64,000 nt of DNA from Bacilli bacterium (GCA_900767825.1 CAAGAN010000006.1:73396-137395); one strand, 5' to 3'; counted from the stretch's first letter, positions 1 through 8,931 are shown. The notes: a model not told the origin generated them from the sequence alone. Made by a program: numbers and translations.

Positions 1-1
1 T

Positions 2-703
2 TACTTACGTTCGATTCACATGGAAGCCGACAATGTTTTATTAATTAGAGTCACTACAAACCAATTATCTCGCTTAAGCAATCAAGTAGTTAAAACTAGA
101 GCCGATGCTTATGCAATAGAAATAATCGATCCTAGAATATACGATTTACTGGAAGAAAATGGCTTTTATTTAGACGAAGATATTCTTGATGGATACGATG
201 AGTATTATAGATGCGTTGAAAAATCTGGCATTTCCATTAAACGCGACAATTCGGAAAACTATACATTAATCAAACTGACTCCAAATAGTTTTAATGAATT
301 ATTTGGTACTTATGTACTGGGATATGGCGCTTCGATTTTTTGCAAGAATAGTAGTGAACTCCATTTTAACATACCTTTGCTAGAAGGATGGCATGTTACA
401 ATCGAGGATTTGCAAGATTATTTCGATACAAACTTAATCAATGAACAGTCATTGACATCTTCACTTGAAATTTGCAAGGACATAAAAGATAAATGCATAG
501 AGCGAATTAAAGCTTCCATTGATGGAAGCCCACGCTTACAATCAATAATTTTCAATGGCAAGGATATCTATGATGAGCCATATTCTGCATTCTTCTTTAT
601 GCAAAATAATTTAATCAGATCCTTAGGATATGTACCATACAGTGTTACTACTGGTTCTGGCAGATCTCATGGGCAATATTCAATTGTTTTAAAACCAAGA
701 TAA
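2..703 (+). CDS. Unknown protein, 5'-truncated by the window edge
   Basis: I do not recognise this protein. The frame is open from base 2, the first ATG is at 20, and no ribosome site precedes that ATG. The true start therefore probably lies outside the window, and what is seen is a C-terminal fragment of about 230 residues. It is soluble and acidic, with no signal peptide or membrane segment. The C-terminus is rich in Gly, Ser and aromatic residues (near GYVPYSVTTGSGRSHG). It ends in TAA and is followed by more than 500 bases without a convincing intact gene. Coding character is good; function is unassigned. Confidence 0.6.
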   Translation, partial: YLRSIHMEADNVLLIRVTTNQLSRLSNQVVKTRADAYAIEIIDPRIYDLLEENGFYLDEDILDGYDEYYRCVEKSGISIKRDNSENYTLIKLTPNSFNELFGTYVLGYGASIFCKNSSELHFNIPLLEGWHVTIEDLQDYFDTNLINEQSLTSSLEICKDIKDKCIERIKASIDGSPRLQSIIFNGKDIYDEPYSAFFFMQNNLIRSLGYVPYSVTTGSGRSHGQYSIVLKPR

Positions 704-1260
704 TCATTAAAATTAGATAATAGATTTGCGTTGGCTACATCGCAATTTCATTCGGAGTTGAATGAGGTGCGTTAATTTATCTAGAACACTAAAAAAATGT
801 AATTTTGCAAAATGTACAATATTGCTAAAATATGGCCATAAATAAGCGATTTCGATGCATTGGTTCTATCGTTCAAGGGCATACTTGTAAGATTGAACGA
901 TGAAAATTGATTCTTTTTTTATTTCTTTTCCAGTTTTGCAAATTTCGAACGTAAAAAAACCTAACTTTTTTGCAATTTACCGTAAATTTATTTGATTATA
1001 AGCGGTTTTTTGCAAGCGAATACATTAGGCGGTTCGAATCAATATGAATGGAATTAATTTAAGGCTACCTAATGCTTGGGGGAATAGCCTTAAATATATC
1101 CTTTTAAGCGGTGTGCCTTAAAACACTTTTCAACGTTAAAAAATATGAACGTAAAACAAGTTGAATAAAATAGAATTATTGCTTCATAAAAAATGAATCG
1201 TAATCTAACCTGCTTTACAATGTAATTAAAATTCCTATACTGATTATGGAGTTAAAATCT
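704..1260. other. Non-coding stretch with inverted repeats
   Basis: No plausible intact gene is visible on either strand. Two clean inverted repeats are present: ATCGTTCAA/TTGAACGAT at 868-876 and 893-901, and TTAAGGCTA/TAGCCTTAA at 1059-1067 and 1085-1093. The rest is AT-rich, with several short TTTGCAA-type words. It sits between a truncated unknown gene and two antitoxin relics, so it may be decayed accessory DNA. Confidence 0.5.
868..920 (+). terminator. Possible rho-independent terminator
   Basis: A 9-bp perfect stem (868-876 with 893-901) encloses a 16-nt loop. A T-rich run follows at about 911-920. The stem has few GC pairs and the T-run is about 10 nt away, so termination is only plausible. 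It would end transcripts from the truncated gene at the left edge. Confidence 0.35.
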
Positions 1261-1392
1261 ATGAGTACATCAATATTAGAATCGAAGAAAACCTTGAAAG
1301 CTTTTAAAGAAGTTGATGATATTTCTTCTGGGAAAAAGAAAGCTAAAAAATATAAGAATACTAGCGAACTTAGAAAGGATTTAAACGTGTGA
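1261..1392 (+). pseudogene. RelB/DinJ-family antitoxin, N-terminally truncated remnant
   Basis: The 43-codon ORF starts at ATG 1261 and ends at TGA 1390-1392. It reads like the C-terminal half of RelB/DinJ antitoxins: a TLKAF-E-D helix, a Lys-rich KKKAKKYKN segment and the terminal SELRKDLNV. That is the part of these antitoxins that wraps the toxin. The N-terminal ribbon-helix-helix DNA-binding part is missing, and no YafQ/RelE-type toxin follows. This is best read as a relic of a toxin-antitoxin locus. The family call rests on my memory of the C-terminal pattern and is moderately sure. Confidence 0.5.
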
Positions 1393-1598
1393 AGCACGAT
1401 GCTGTTATAACTAATGCCTGAGTGGAAGATATTAAAAAAGCAAAAGATAAAGCGGACTTAGATTTTGCAATTTCAATCGCCACTGTTGATGGAGTGATGC
1501 CAAGCGAAGAAGGTTTAAAAATTATCCAGTCGTATTCTTCTGGAAAGATTGATTACGAAACTGCACAACTTGAAATTGCAAAACTTTATAAAAGATAA
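1389..1598 (+). pseudogene. VbhA-like antitoxin relic with an in-frame stop
   Basis: A frame opening at GTG 1389, overlapping the stop of the RelB remnant, reads VKHDAVITNA, hits TGA at 1419-1421, then continues from GTG 1422 to TAA 1598. The downstream part is about 58 codons, with the pattern DLDFAISIATVDGVMPSEEG followed by a 'SGKIDYETAQLEIAKLY' helix. This resembles VbhA-family antitoxins of Fic toxins. No Fic gene is nearby. The TGA cannot simply be read as Trp, because the overlapping RelB relic and other genes in the window use TGA as a stop. A shorter functional antitoxin starting at 1422 cannot be excluded. Confidence 0.45.
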
Positions 1599-1634
1599 AA
1601 ATTTTTTTCGATGATTTCTTCTTTAATTAATAAC

Positions 1635-3365
1635 TTACGGGTGCAATGAAATGTTGCTGTTTTCATCACCTTTATTTAAATCAGAGCAAGAACGTTCGGC
1701 AATAAAATTCAAGTGGTCACCACAACGTTCTAGATTACCAACTAAGTTAATGAAAACATTAGAGCTTTGAGGTTTGCATTCACCTCTTTCTAACCTTTTT
1801 AAATGCGCATTAACCATATCGGTTCTTTGCTTATCGATTGCATCTTCAATAGACCTTGCTTTGTTTAATCTTTCTAGGTCAGGATGGTCTAGAACTAGGG
1901 TGGTCTGAGCAAACATGGCGTTGATGTTTTTTTGCATTTCTTGTAGGTCATTCATGACAGCAGGGGAGAAGACTAGATTCTCTTCGATTTCATGACGTGT
2001 ATAGGAAATGATGTTATCTGCAACTTCGGTTAATCTAACAATATCTGCTATATCTAGTTGCATCCTTGATATCCTTTTTTGGGACTTAGGACTTACTCCT
2101 TTACCAGCAATTTCAACAATGAACGCACCTAATTCTTTTGACATTTTAAGTACACGGGTCTCTTCTTTATTGATTTTCTCTTCAATTTGTTTCTTATCCA
2201 TAAAGGCTTGTAAGGATGTATTTAGATCATCTAAAGCAGCTTTGGCCATGATGTGATAATAAGAGATGGCTTGGGTAAGTGCTAATTCAGGAGTAGTAAG
2301 AAAACGTGGATCAAGTAAGTCGGATTCTGTTTTCTTCCCCTTTTCAGGAACTATCTTAGTTGCTAAGAACACTAGTCCTTTGGTAAATGGAAGGAACAAG
2401 ATGGTACATACTAAGTTAAAGAATGTATGGAACATTGCAATTTGAGTCGCAGGATTATTTGGGAACCAGCGTTCAAATGTAAGCTTCATCGCATCTTTCC
2501 AGCATATTAAGATGATAAAGAAAATCAAACTACCAAATACATTAAACAAAAGATGGATTATAGAAGCTCTTTTACCATTTGTAGTAGAGCCTATCGCAGA
2601 TAATAAAGCAGTGGAACATGAACCAATATTTGATCCTAATATTAAGTATAGAACTCCGTTTCCTTCTCCTCCGATTACTGCACCAGCCATGGCCATGGCT
2701 AAGACTATAGAAGTAACCGCGCTAGAAGATTGGGCCAAAACAGTTAAGACAATACCAATCAAAAGTAATAAGAACGGATTGGTTAAAGAAGTCAATGCGT
2801 TCTTTAGATTCTGATCGTTTAAGAATATTGACTGCATATTGCTAGTCATTGTTTCTAAGCCAAGAAACAATAGGCCTAGACCAGTAACCATATCACCAGC
2901 TAAAGCAACTTTAGGGAATTTCTTTCCTAGGAACAAGCGTAACAAAACACCTACTAGGGTTAATGAAATTATTATTTCAGTCAAAGGGAATGAAGAGGAA
3001 GTAAGTCCGCCTAATGCAACAATTTGGGCCGTAATGGTAGTGCCGATATTTGCACCCATTATGTATGTAGTAGCTTGGACTAAACTCATTACTCCAGCGT
3101 TTACAAAACCTACGACCATGATGGTAGTGGCTCCGCTAGATTGCATAATCATTGTTGCCAAAGTGCCAATTCCAACTCCTGCAAATTTAGATTTAGCAGT
3201 CTTGGCAAATAATTTCTTTAATCCACCTGTAGCGAGTTTTTCTGTTGAGCATTGAAGCATGTTCATTCCAACAAATAAAGCGCCGAGTCCGCCAATCATT
3301 AATAAAATAGGTATATAGATTGGGGCAGCTTCGGAGTCGACCAGTAGTCTTATCACGTTTTCCAT
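1635..3365 (-). CDS. Na/Pi cotransporter family protein with C-terminal PhoU-like domain
   Basis: This is a sodium-dependent phosphate symporter of the NptA/YjbB type, taking up or balancing inorganic phosphate at the cytoplasmic membrane. The first ~340 residues hold two Na/Pi-cotransporter repeats. Each carries the family's Q-S-S motif: MIMQSSGATTIMVVGF near residue 75 and LAQSSSAVTSIVLAM near 210, with GANIGTT and GSNIGS. Residues ~355-560 are helical and PhoU-like, which is usual in bacterial members of about 550-600 aa, so the gene looks complete. It is monocistronic, and its start lies 245 bp from the divergent small gene at 3611. No phosphate regulator is seen nearby. Confidence 0.9.
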   Translation of the reverse strand: MENVIRLLVDSEAAPIYIPILLMIGGLGALFVGMNMLQCSTEKLATGGLKKLFAKTAKSKFAGVGIGTLATMIMQSSGATTIMVVGFVNAGVMSLVQATTYIMGANIGTTITAQIVALGGLTSSSFPLTEIIISLTLVGVLLRLFLGKKFPKVALAGDMVTGLGLLFLGLETMTSNMQSIFLNDQNLKNALTSLTNPFLLLLIGIVLTVLAQSSSAVTSIVLAMAMAGAVIGGEGNGVLYLILGSNIGSCSTALLSAIGSTTNGKRASIIHLLFNVFGSLIFFIILICWKDAMKLTFERWFPNNPATQIAMFHTFFNLVCTILFLPFTKGLVFLATKIVPEKGKKTESDLLDPRFLTTPELALTQAISYYHIMAKAALDDLNTSLQAFMDKKQIEEKINKEETRVLKMSKELGAFIVEIAGKGVSPKSQKRISRMQLDIADIVRLTEVADNIISYTRHEIEENLVFSPAVMNDLQEMQKNINAMFAQTTLVLDHPDLERLNKARSIEDAIDKQRTDMVNAHLKRLERGECKPQSSNVFINLVGNLERCGDHLNFIAERSCSDLNKGDENSNISLHP

Positions 3366-3562
3366 GTATTATTCCTTTACCGATTAATACATAATAGGCA
3401 AAATAAAGGTGTTAAGTCCACCTAGTTTTAAGTAAACTGTAAAGAAAGCGCTAACAAAATGTAAATAATGAGACCATAAATACAAGTCTATTAATTCTTT
3501 TAAGGGTTTAACCCATTGCCTAATAAATGAATTTTGTTTATAAAGAATGTAGCAAGAATTTT

Positions 3563-3590
3563 ATCTAAATCAACATCGCTTTATTTAGAT
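3563..3590. promoter_or_regulatory. Inverted repeat upstream of the small YGR-repeat gene
   Basis: An 8-bp perfect inverted repeat (ATCTAAAT at 3563-3570, ATTTAGAT at 3583-3590) lies just before the ribosome site AGGAGG of the gene at 3611. It could be an operator or an mRNA hairpin. No regulator is identifiable. Confidence 0.3.
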
Positions 3591-3610
3591 ATATAAATAG
3601 GAGGATCCTT

Positions 3611-3799
3611 ATGAGGCAAGACTTAAAAGATAGATATGGTCGAAGGATTGGCTATATTGAAGATAGAGGAACTAGAAAAGAAATCTATGACCAATATGGC
3701 CGTAAACTTGGCTATTATGATGGAAGATATACATTTGACCGTTATGGAAGAAAAGTAGGCCAAGGAGATTTACTTTCATCTTTATTGCCAAGATTTTAA
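3611..3799 (+). CDS. Small protein made of YGRxxGY repeats
   Basis: The 62-residue product is built of imperfect repeats: DRYGRRIGYIED, DQYGRKLGYYDG and DRYGRKVGQGD, ending in LLSSLLPRF. Such D-x-YGRK-x-GY units form short beta-hairpins in small 'beta-flower'-like and RHS-like proteins. No enzymatic motif is present. A strong AGGAGG site eight bases upstream makes the start secure. The protein has no signal peptide and is basic. It lies 46 bp upstream of the ECF sigma factor and could be cotranscribed with it. Function unknown; the gene itself looks real because of the ribosome site and the repeat structure. Confidence 0.7.
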   Translation: MRQDLKDRYGRRIGYIEDRGTRKEIYDQYGRKLGYYDGRYTFDRYGRKVGQGDLLSSLLPRF

Positions 3800-3845
3800 A
3801 AATAAAACGACAAAATTAGCTTCTTAGATTGTTTTATTTATTGAG

Positions 3846-4376
3846 ATGGAAAAGATTAATGGTTTTGTTTTAAGGCGACTATGTTCGACTTCAAAAAAGA
3901 AGGTGAACGATTCTTTTAATCTCATCTTCAATAAATATCGTTATTTAGTCTATTATGTTTCTTTTGACATAACTAAAAACGAAGAGGAAGCAAAGGACAT
4001 AGTTAATGAGACATTCTTGAAGATGTATGAAAGGAGAACGTCTTTTGCTAAAGAGAGTAAATTAAAATACTTCTTACTAGTAACTGCTAAAAATCTATCA
4101 ATCAACCGCCTTAATGCCAATAAATACCATCTCCCTTATGTCGATGATATAGAAGGTGAAAAAGAAGAGGTAGGTGTATCGATTTACCTAGAGAAATTCA
4201 AGGAAGTGCTAGATGAAAAAGAATATCAATATATAGTCTTGCACTTGCTTTATGATTTTTCTTTTAAAGAAATTGCCAAAGCCAATGAACTTACTACTTC
4301 CCAAGTATCTTCTAAATATAGACGTGGGATAAAGAAACTACGTGATTTCTATGGAGGTGATTTCAATGGAAATTAA
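3846..4376 (+). CDS. ECF-type RNA polymerase sigma factor
   Basis: This is a sigma-70 family factor of the short extracytoplasmic-function type (176 aa). Region 2 is visible as YYVSFDITKNEEEAKDIVNETFLKMYER (residues about 36-63), with the typical E-A-[KE]-D-[IV]-[VT]-Q/N-E-[TV]-F core. Region 4 lies at about residues 135-170 (FSFKEIAKANELTTSQVSSKYRRGIKKL), the helix-turn-helix that reads the -35 element. It is followed, with an 11-bp overlap, by a membrane protein whose N-terminus faces the cytoplasm. That is the normal arrangement for an anti-sigma partner, but here the extracytoplasmic part is a serpin. The ATG at 3846 has a weak GAG site; the reading frame is otherwise clear. Confidence 0.88.
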   Translation: MEKINGFVLRRLCSTSKKKVNDSFNLIFNKYRYLVYYVSFDITKNEEEAKDIVNETFLKMYERRTSFAKESKLKYFLLVTAKNLSINRLNANKYHLPYVDDIEGEKEEVGVSIYLEKFKEVLDEKEYQYIVLHLLYDFSFKEIAKANELTTSQVSSKYRRGIKKLRDFYGGDFNGN

Positions 4377-5853
4377 AAAACAATTCAAAGAAGATTTCGA
4401 GAATGCAAATAAAGTTGATTTGGATTTTGATTTGGATCAATTAGAAGATAACACCAGGATGACTCTATTTAAGAATAAGTCTACTAGGAATTGGATACTA
4501 AGAGGATGTTCTATCCTTGCTGTTTGCTTGTTATTAGTAGGGTTTTGCTTCCAGGTTGGATTATTAAAAATTAAAGTGAGTGCTAAATTCTATAAAAACA
4601 AATATTCAGTAAGCGAAATCTATATAGCTGAATCTAATTCTTTTAAGAAATTAAATAACGTCACTTACCCTAGCAAGGAATATCCTACTAAATCTGAAAT
4701 TAGCAAAGAAGAAGTAGCGGCGTATAACAATTTCTCATCATCGACTTATCAATCAATTTTAGAAACATCAAATAATGCAAATATGTCTTATTCGATAGTA
4801 GGCCTATATTCTTTGATGAACGAAATGAGCTGCGGAACAACTAAAGAAGATTTGAAAGATAGATTCGATAATCTTTTAGGATTAGATAAAAATGGTAGAT
4901 CATCTTTTTATGAGAAACTAATAAAAGCTAATTCTTTTGGGAAAGAGAATTCGACTATTCAGGTCAAGAATGCTGCTTTCTTAGATAATAAATATGAATA
5001 TTCTACTGAATTTGTTAATGACTTAACTAAGTTATATTGCGAAGCCTATCAACTTGATTTTGATTTGGATAGAAAAAAGATCTTTGAATGGATAGACCAG
5101 GCTTTAAAAACTTCTAATTATATAGATAATAGGTCTTTGGAAATTGATAAAGAGACTATGCTATTTTTATTCTCGACTTTCTATTTCAAAAATGATTGGT
5201 ATATCAAATATAGAAGCGACAAAAACATCAAAGATAATTTCTATCTCAATGGTAACGATAAAGTTCAAACTACTTTTATGAAACATTCATATTTAATTGA
5301 TTGTTATTATGATTATGGGAATTATCTCTCTGTAACTGATTATTATGCTGATAAAGTGGCTTCAGTTACTTATTTAGTCCCAAAGAAAGTCGATGATAAT
5401 ATTTATGAGCTGACAAAAGGAAAAAATATCTTTGTAGACGAAGAAGAAAACAAGGTAGTTAATTCAAATCCAAAAGAATCCATAATGGTTAAATTAACAA
5501 CCCCTAAATTTTCATTTAAGAACGATATTGATTTGAAATCATCTTTAGGAAATTTGGGGTTTGAAGATGCTTTTGATAGGAACATCAATTCGTTTGATAA
5601 AGTCATAAAAGAAAACCCGACAGAAAAATATAATGTCTATCTTCAAAACATTAAGCAAAGGAATGAGATTGAGTTTAACGAAAACGGGACAATAGTCAGG
5701 AGTTTGGCAACTGCTAGTTTTGGTGCTGGAAGTGCTGGAGTAACTGAAATGAATACGGTTGAAGTTAAACTGAACCAACCCTTTATTTACATTATAAAAG
5801 ACATTAATGGGTTGCCTATTTTTGTTGGACATGTTGATAACCCAAAAGGATAA
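4366..5853 (+). CDS. Membrane-anchored serpin, probable sigma-factor partner
   Basis: The start chosen is ATG 4366, because GGAGGTG lies just upstream; an in-frame ATG at 4342 has no such site. The product (495 aa) has a cytoplasmic N-terminus of about 44 residues, one membrane segment at about 45-67, and a serpin domain (serine-protease inhibitor) from about residue 105 to the end. Serpin signatures are clear: NMSYSIVGLYSLM near the N-terminus, MLFLFSTFYFKNDW, LTTPKFSFKNDIDLKSSL, and the terminal LNQPFIYIIKDINGLPIFVG. The reactive-loop hinge reads NENGTIVRSLATASF, degenerate against the usual EEGTEAAAAT, so inhibitory activity is uncertain. The overlap with the sigma gene and the topology suggest an anti-sigma-like sensor of extracellular proteases; that role is inference. 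Confidence 0.85.
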   Translation: MEIKKQFKEDFENANKVDLDFDLDQLEDNTRMTLFKNKSTRNWILRGCSILAVCLLLVGFCFQVGLLKIKVSAKFYKNKYSVSEIYIAESNSFKKLNNVTYPSKEYPTKSEISKEEVAAYNNFSSSTYQSILETSNNANMSYSIVGLYSLMNEMSCGTTKEDLKDRFDNLLGLDKNGRSSFYEKLIKANSFGKENSTIQVKNAAFLDNKYEYSTEFVNDLTKLYCEAYQLDFDLDRKKIFEWIDQALKTSNYIDNRSLEIDKETMLFLFSTFYFKNDWYIKYRSDKNIKDNFYLNGNDKVQTTFMKHSYLIDCYYDYGNYLSVTDYYADKVASVTYLVPKKVDDNIYELTKGKNIFVDEEENKVVNSNPKESIMVKLTTPKFSFKNDIDLKSSLGNLGFEDAFDRNINSFDKVIKENPTEKYNVYLQNIKQRNEIEFNENGTIVRSLATASFGAGSAGVTEMNTVEVKLNQPFIYIIKDINGLPIFVGHVDNPKG

Positions 5854-5875
5854 TGTAGCCTAATTTACTTACTCT

Positions 5876-8233
5876 TTAGTCCCTTTTAACTAATTTATTC
5901 GCATTATCAAGAATATAACCTAATTCAGTTATCCCATTTATATCGGTTTGGTAAACCTTCTTAAGTAAACTTGAATGGATTGTTTTCATAGCGGTTTCGT
6001 ATTCTTTCCCATTTAAAGAATCCAAAAGCAAGCAACCCGTATGTCCTTTATTTTCATTTAGATAGGCAAATGTCTTATTAGGAAGGCTCCATAATTCTTC
6101 TGTTTTTATGATGAATACGTTCGCGGTTTTATTCTTGTTTACTAAGTTATAAAATCCATCTTTTTTCTTAGAAACTATATTTGAAATAAAGCTAGTAAAA
6201 TCTAGGGCTTCCGTTTTTAAGTACAAGACATCAAAGGCAACATAACGTAGATGTTCTATTGAAAATAAAGTCTTTTGGATAGGTAACAGTTTTTCTTGCT
6301 CGGCTTTATATCTTAATGATGCGACCGAAGAAGAGAATTTGTCCAAGGATATTTTTCGGTTATTATCAAGTTTAGTTATTTCAATTGATGCATAATGCAA
6401 ATCATCGTGTTGAACAAAGCTAAGCTTATAACCTAAAAGGTACATTTTTGTCGGATATGTATATATGGGGTTAATGTTTTTCTCTTTTTCTTCTGGCTTC
6501 ATCAATATCCATTCTATCTTTCCTCTTTGGTTTTCTTCTTCGTTTATCGATAAAGAATCGCGGTTAGATAAAGAATAAGAAGTGGATATAGAATAAGTAA
6601 GATTTAATGACATTCCGATAAAGGAAAGAATTTCATTTTTCTCAAACGCCCTATTTAAGAAATCTTCTAGATGCCCATAGGTGTAGCAGTGCTTTCTTTT
6701 TGTATCTAATGGATAAGTTTCTTTATTCTTTCCATCATAGAGATTTACTTTGCCCTTGCTAGTTAATTGGAAGGCAAAGTAGTAGGTGTTCTTCCTTTCG
6801 TATTTAAGGTAAATCATTTCATACAATAAGGATAATATCTCATCATTTTCATCCCCGTTATCAACATGAACTACAAATAGATGGATGTTATCATCATTTT
6901 CTTTAGCAATCCTTTTCCCATATTCCATGACACTAGAACGGTCATGGATATTTATTTGGCTGTTAGAGATATTGAATAGATGTATGTAATTTGAAATAGA
7001 TTCATCAACAAAAATCTCTTCGCCGATATTTGAGACAAATTCAAAGGAAGGGATAACATCATCGAAAAGTTGGTATGAAGTAGCCATTTTCTCAAATAGG
7101 TTTACTATAGCTTTCTGATTAGATATTAGATGGACCTTTATAGAAGGGACTTTCTTATAATTCTTTATATTGTTAATCCATTCTTCATTTTCTTCATAGA
7201 AATGATACAAAGGATAATCTAGAACAAACTTTTCAGCGATTACATCATCAAAAGACAATGTTCTTATTACTCCAAAACTCCTAGTACCAAATCTATATGA
7301 TTTTTCAAATTCACCAGTATGTTTTTGCAAAACTACATTGAGGTGTTCGTTAAGTTTTGCTTTTTCTAAAGGAGTTGCTAGTTGTTGGATTTTGTCAATA
7401 TCAAAAGGCTTGCTATCTTTTAAGCAAGTCTCTATCTCCTTGCTATATTGAATATATTCTTTATTGAAGCAACGCCTAATCCTATTTAAGGCTAATATGC
7501 CTAGTTGGATGTTATCTTCTTCTTTTGAATATAATGACAAGATAGTTATCTTTCTTCCTTTACGTAATAATCCGCGGTTAATAAATGTTGATAGATATTT
7601 TTCGCTTAATGAAGCAAGGCGAAAATCAATATTAGCTTTTTCAAAGGCACTTTTGAATTCACTTGCGTTTGAATAAATCATAGAAGTTTTATCTAAAATT
7701 ACTACGACATTATCACCTTTTTTCTTCAATTGCTTGGCGATTTGCAATGAAAGTGGATTATTTTCGTCTGTAAATATAATTACGTCTGGACCAGATATTA
7801 AATTCTTCGCCCTTGGAATGAAGTTTTTGATGAACAACGTGATTGTTGACATGGCAACAAGGACAACGCAAGAAAAGGAGTGGATTACATAAACGATTAT
7901 GAAATATAAATCCCCTCCATTTTTAGTTAAGACAAATGACCGTATATAATCCGATTTGATTTGGAAGACAAATAAGGTTAAGGCATCCGCGATACCCCCA
8001 GAAATAAATTGAAGCCAGTTGCTGCCATCTTGAAATGGAAGTCTAGTTTCTGGGTTATAATATTTACCAAACCCACACATATAGAAACCAAATATGAACA
8101 AGACAATCATGTAGAATAACTTGTTCTTCTTGTATTTCCTTACAAACAAATTGAAGAAGAAAGAAAACCAGCAGAACAAGATTCCTGCTACGGCAATCGA
8201 AGCCGATAAAATTTCATTAATTGAATAATCCAT
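5876..8233 (-). CDS. Channel-like membrane protein with Rossmann/RCK-like cytoplasmic domains
   Basis: Third gene of the TIR operon, 785 aa. The N-terminus has membrane segments at about residues 8-30, 38-56 and 109-137, with an additional hydrophobic stretch at 74-92 that could be a re-entrant pore helix. A nucleotide-binding-like unit follows (PDVIIFTDENNPLSLQIAKQ, then VVVILDK; residues 149-182), giving the beta-alpha-beta order of TrkA-N/RCK domains. A second similar unit starts near 365 (IKVHLISNQKAIVNLFEKM). The segment DDVIAEKFVLDYPLY (about 329-343) resembles the linker of CASTOR/POLLUX-type RCK channels. No catalytic motif is visible. I infer a nucleotide-gated channel or pore acting as effector. 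The gene starts 11 bp after the TIR gene. Confidence 0.6.
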   Translation of the reverse strand: MDYSINEILSASIAVAGILFCWFSFFFNLFVRKYKKNKLFYMIVLFIFGFYMCGFGKYYNPETRLPFQDGSNWLQFISGGIADALTLFVFQIKSDYIRSFVLTKNGGDLYFIIVYVIHSFSCVVLVAMSTITLFIKNFIPRAKNLISGPDVIIFTDENNPLSLQIAKQLKKKGDNVVVILDKTSMIYSNASEFKSAFEKANIDFRLASLSEKYLSTFINRGLLRKGRKITILSLYSKEEDNIQLGILALNRIRRCFNKEYIQYSKEIETCLKDSKPFDIDKIQQLATPLEKAKLNEHLNVVLQKHTGEFEKSYRFGTRSFGVIRTLSFDDVIAEKFVLDYPLYHFYEENEEWINNIKNYKKVPSIKVHLISNQKAIVNLFEKMATSYQLFDDVIPSFEFVSNIGEEIFVDESISNYIHLFNISNSQINIHDRSSVMEYGKRIAKENDDNIHLFVVHVDNGDENDEILSLLYEMIYLKYERKNTYYFAFQLTSKGKVNLYDGKNKETYPLDTKRKHCYTYGHLEDFLNRAFEKNEILSFIGMSLNLTYSISTSYSLSNRDSLSINEEENQRGKIEWILMKPEEKEKNINPIYTYPTKMYLLGYKLSFVQHDDLHYASIEITKLDNNRKISLDKFSSSVASLRYKAEQEKLLPIQKTLFSIEHLRYVAFDVLYLKTEALDFTSFISNIVSKKKDGFYNLVNKNKTANVFIIKTEELWSLPNKTFAYLNENKGHTGCLLLDSLNGKEYETAMKTIHSSLLKKVYQTDINGITELGYILDNANKLVKRD

Positions 8234-8244
8234 TCTTGCACTCC

Positions 8245-8931
8245 CTAAAATTTATGCTCTTTCTCTAAACATCCAGGTGATACTTCTAATAATTCGTTTT
8301 TCTTTGCCTTGATATGCTTGTTGCAACAAGGAAAATAGAAACCATTTTCATCTATTATAACCCTATCTTTATCATGGCAAAGGCAAAGGCTATTCTTCTC
8401 ATTTCCATCGTGAAATATACGGAAACAGTTTTTACATATCTTAATGTTATCTACTTTTTTATTTTCCTTCATGATGACTGTATTGATCGTATTGAAAAAG
8501 GTAGCCATCGATGATGCATCTTGATAAAGGGCAATTTCGCCAGAATTATTTTTATATAGTGGTAAACTTTCTATTATCCTTTTTGTTCCTGGGGATACTA
8601 GAAAATAAGGCAGTGGTTTTCTTCCTTCTCTAGTTTCTAGATAAATACGTCTTTCTTCGTTTACGAAATGTCTATTCTCGTTTTCTATTGTTAATGAGAC
8701 GCCAAGAAATAAAGTCGCTTCCTTTAAAGCGCGTTCAATCTCTTCATCGAAAGTATCTTTTTTCCTAGTCAATAAAGATTCCGGGCAAAAGAAAGTATGG
8801 ATACCTAATAGATTTTCTAGAACCTCATATAATTTCTTTGCATGGTAATATTCTTTGGTAAATATTAGTTCCTCAGCATCTTCTTTTTCTAGTCGAGGAA
8901 AGGAAATGAATATTTGATAGGGCTTATTCAT
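8245..8931 (-). CDS. TIR domain protein with C-terminal Cys/His-rich domain
   Basis: The N-terminal ~125 residues form a TIR domain. Residues 5-13 (YQIFISFPR) are strand A and the BB region, HTFFCPESLL follows, then FDEEIERALKEATLFLGVSL (61-80). The candidate catalytic glutamate is E92/E93 in FVNEERRIYLETREG. Bacterial TIR domains of this type usually hydrolyse NAD+ or make cyclic-ADP-ribose signals. The tail (160-228) holds Cys166, 169, 183, 185, 202, 203, 221 with His174, 186, 206. That pattern suggests two zinc sites (CKNC, CLCH, CCNKH). The gene overlaps the upstream PDT-like gene by 8 bp and is 11 bp from the membrane protein, so the three are surely co-expressed. The domain call is strong; the product of the enzyme is unknown. 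Confidence 0.8.
   Translation of the reverse strand: MNKPYQIFISFPRLEKEDAEELIFTKEYYHAKKLYEVLENLLGIHTFFCPESLLTRKKDTFDEEIERALKEATLFLGVSLTIENENRHFVNEERRIYLETREGRKPLPYFLVSPGTKRIIESLPLYKNNSGEIALYQDASSMATFFNTINTVIMKENKKVDNIKICKNCFRIFHDGNEKNSLCLCHDKDRVIIDENGFYFPCCNKHIKAKKNELLEVSPGCLEKEHKF

Noticed and set aside
1215..1397. Minus-strand 60-codon ORF
   Set aside because: It lies opposite the RelB-like remnant, which has the recognisable sequence. It has no ribosome site.
1389..1598. TGA at 1419 read as tryptophan (alternative code)
   Set aside because: TGA ends intact genes with ATGA overlaps at 16904, 42533 and 44916, so the standard code applies.
2839..3255. Plus-strand 138-codon ORF opposite the phosphate symporter
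   Set aside because: It is antisense to a clear transporter gene and has low-complexity Pro/Thr/Ile content.
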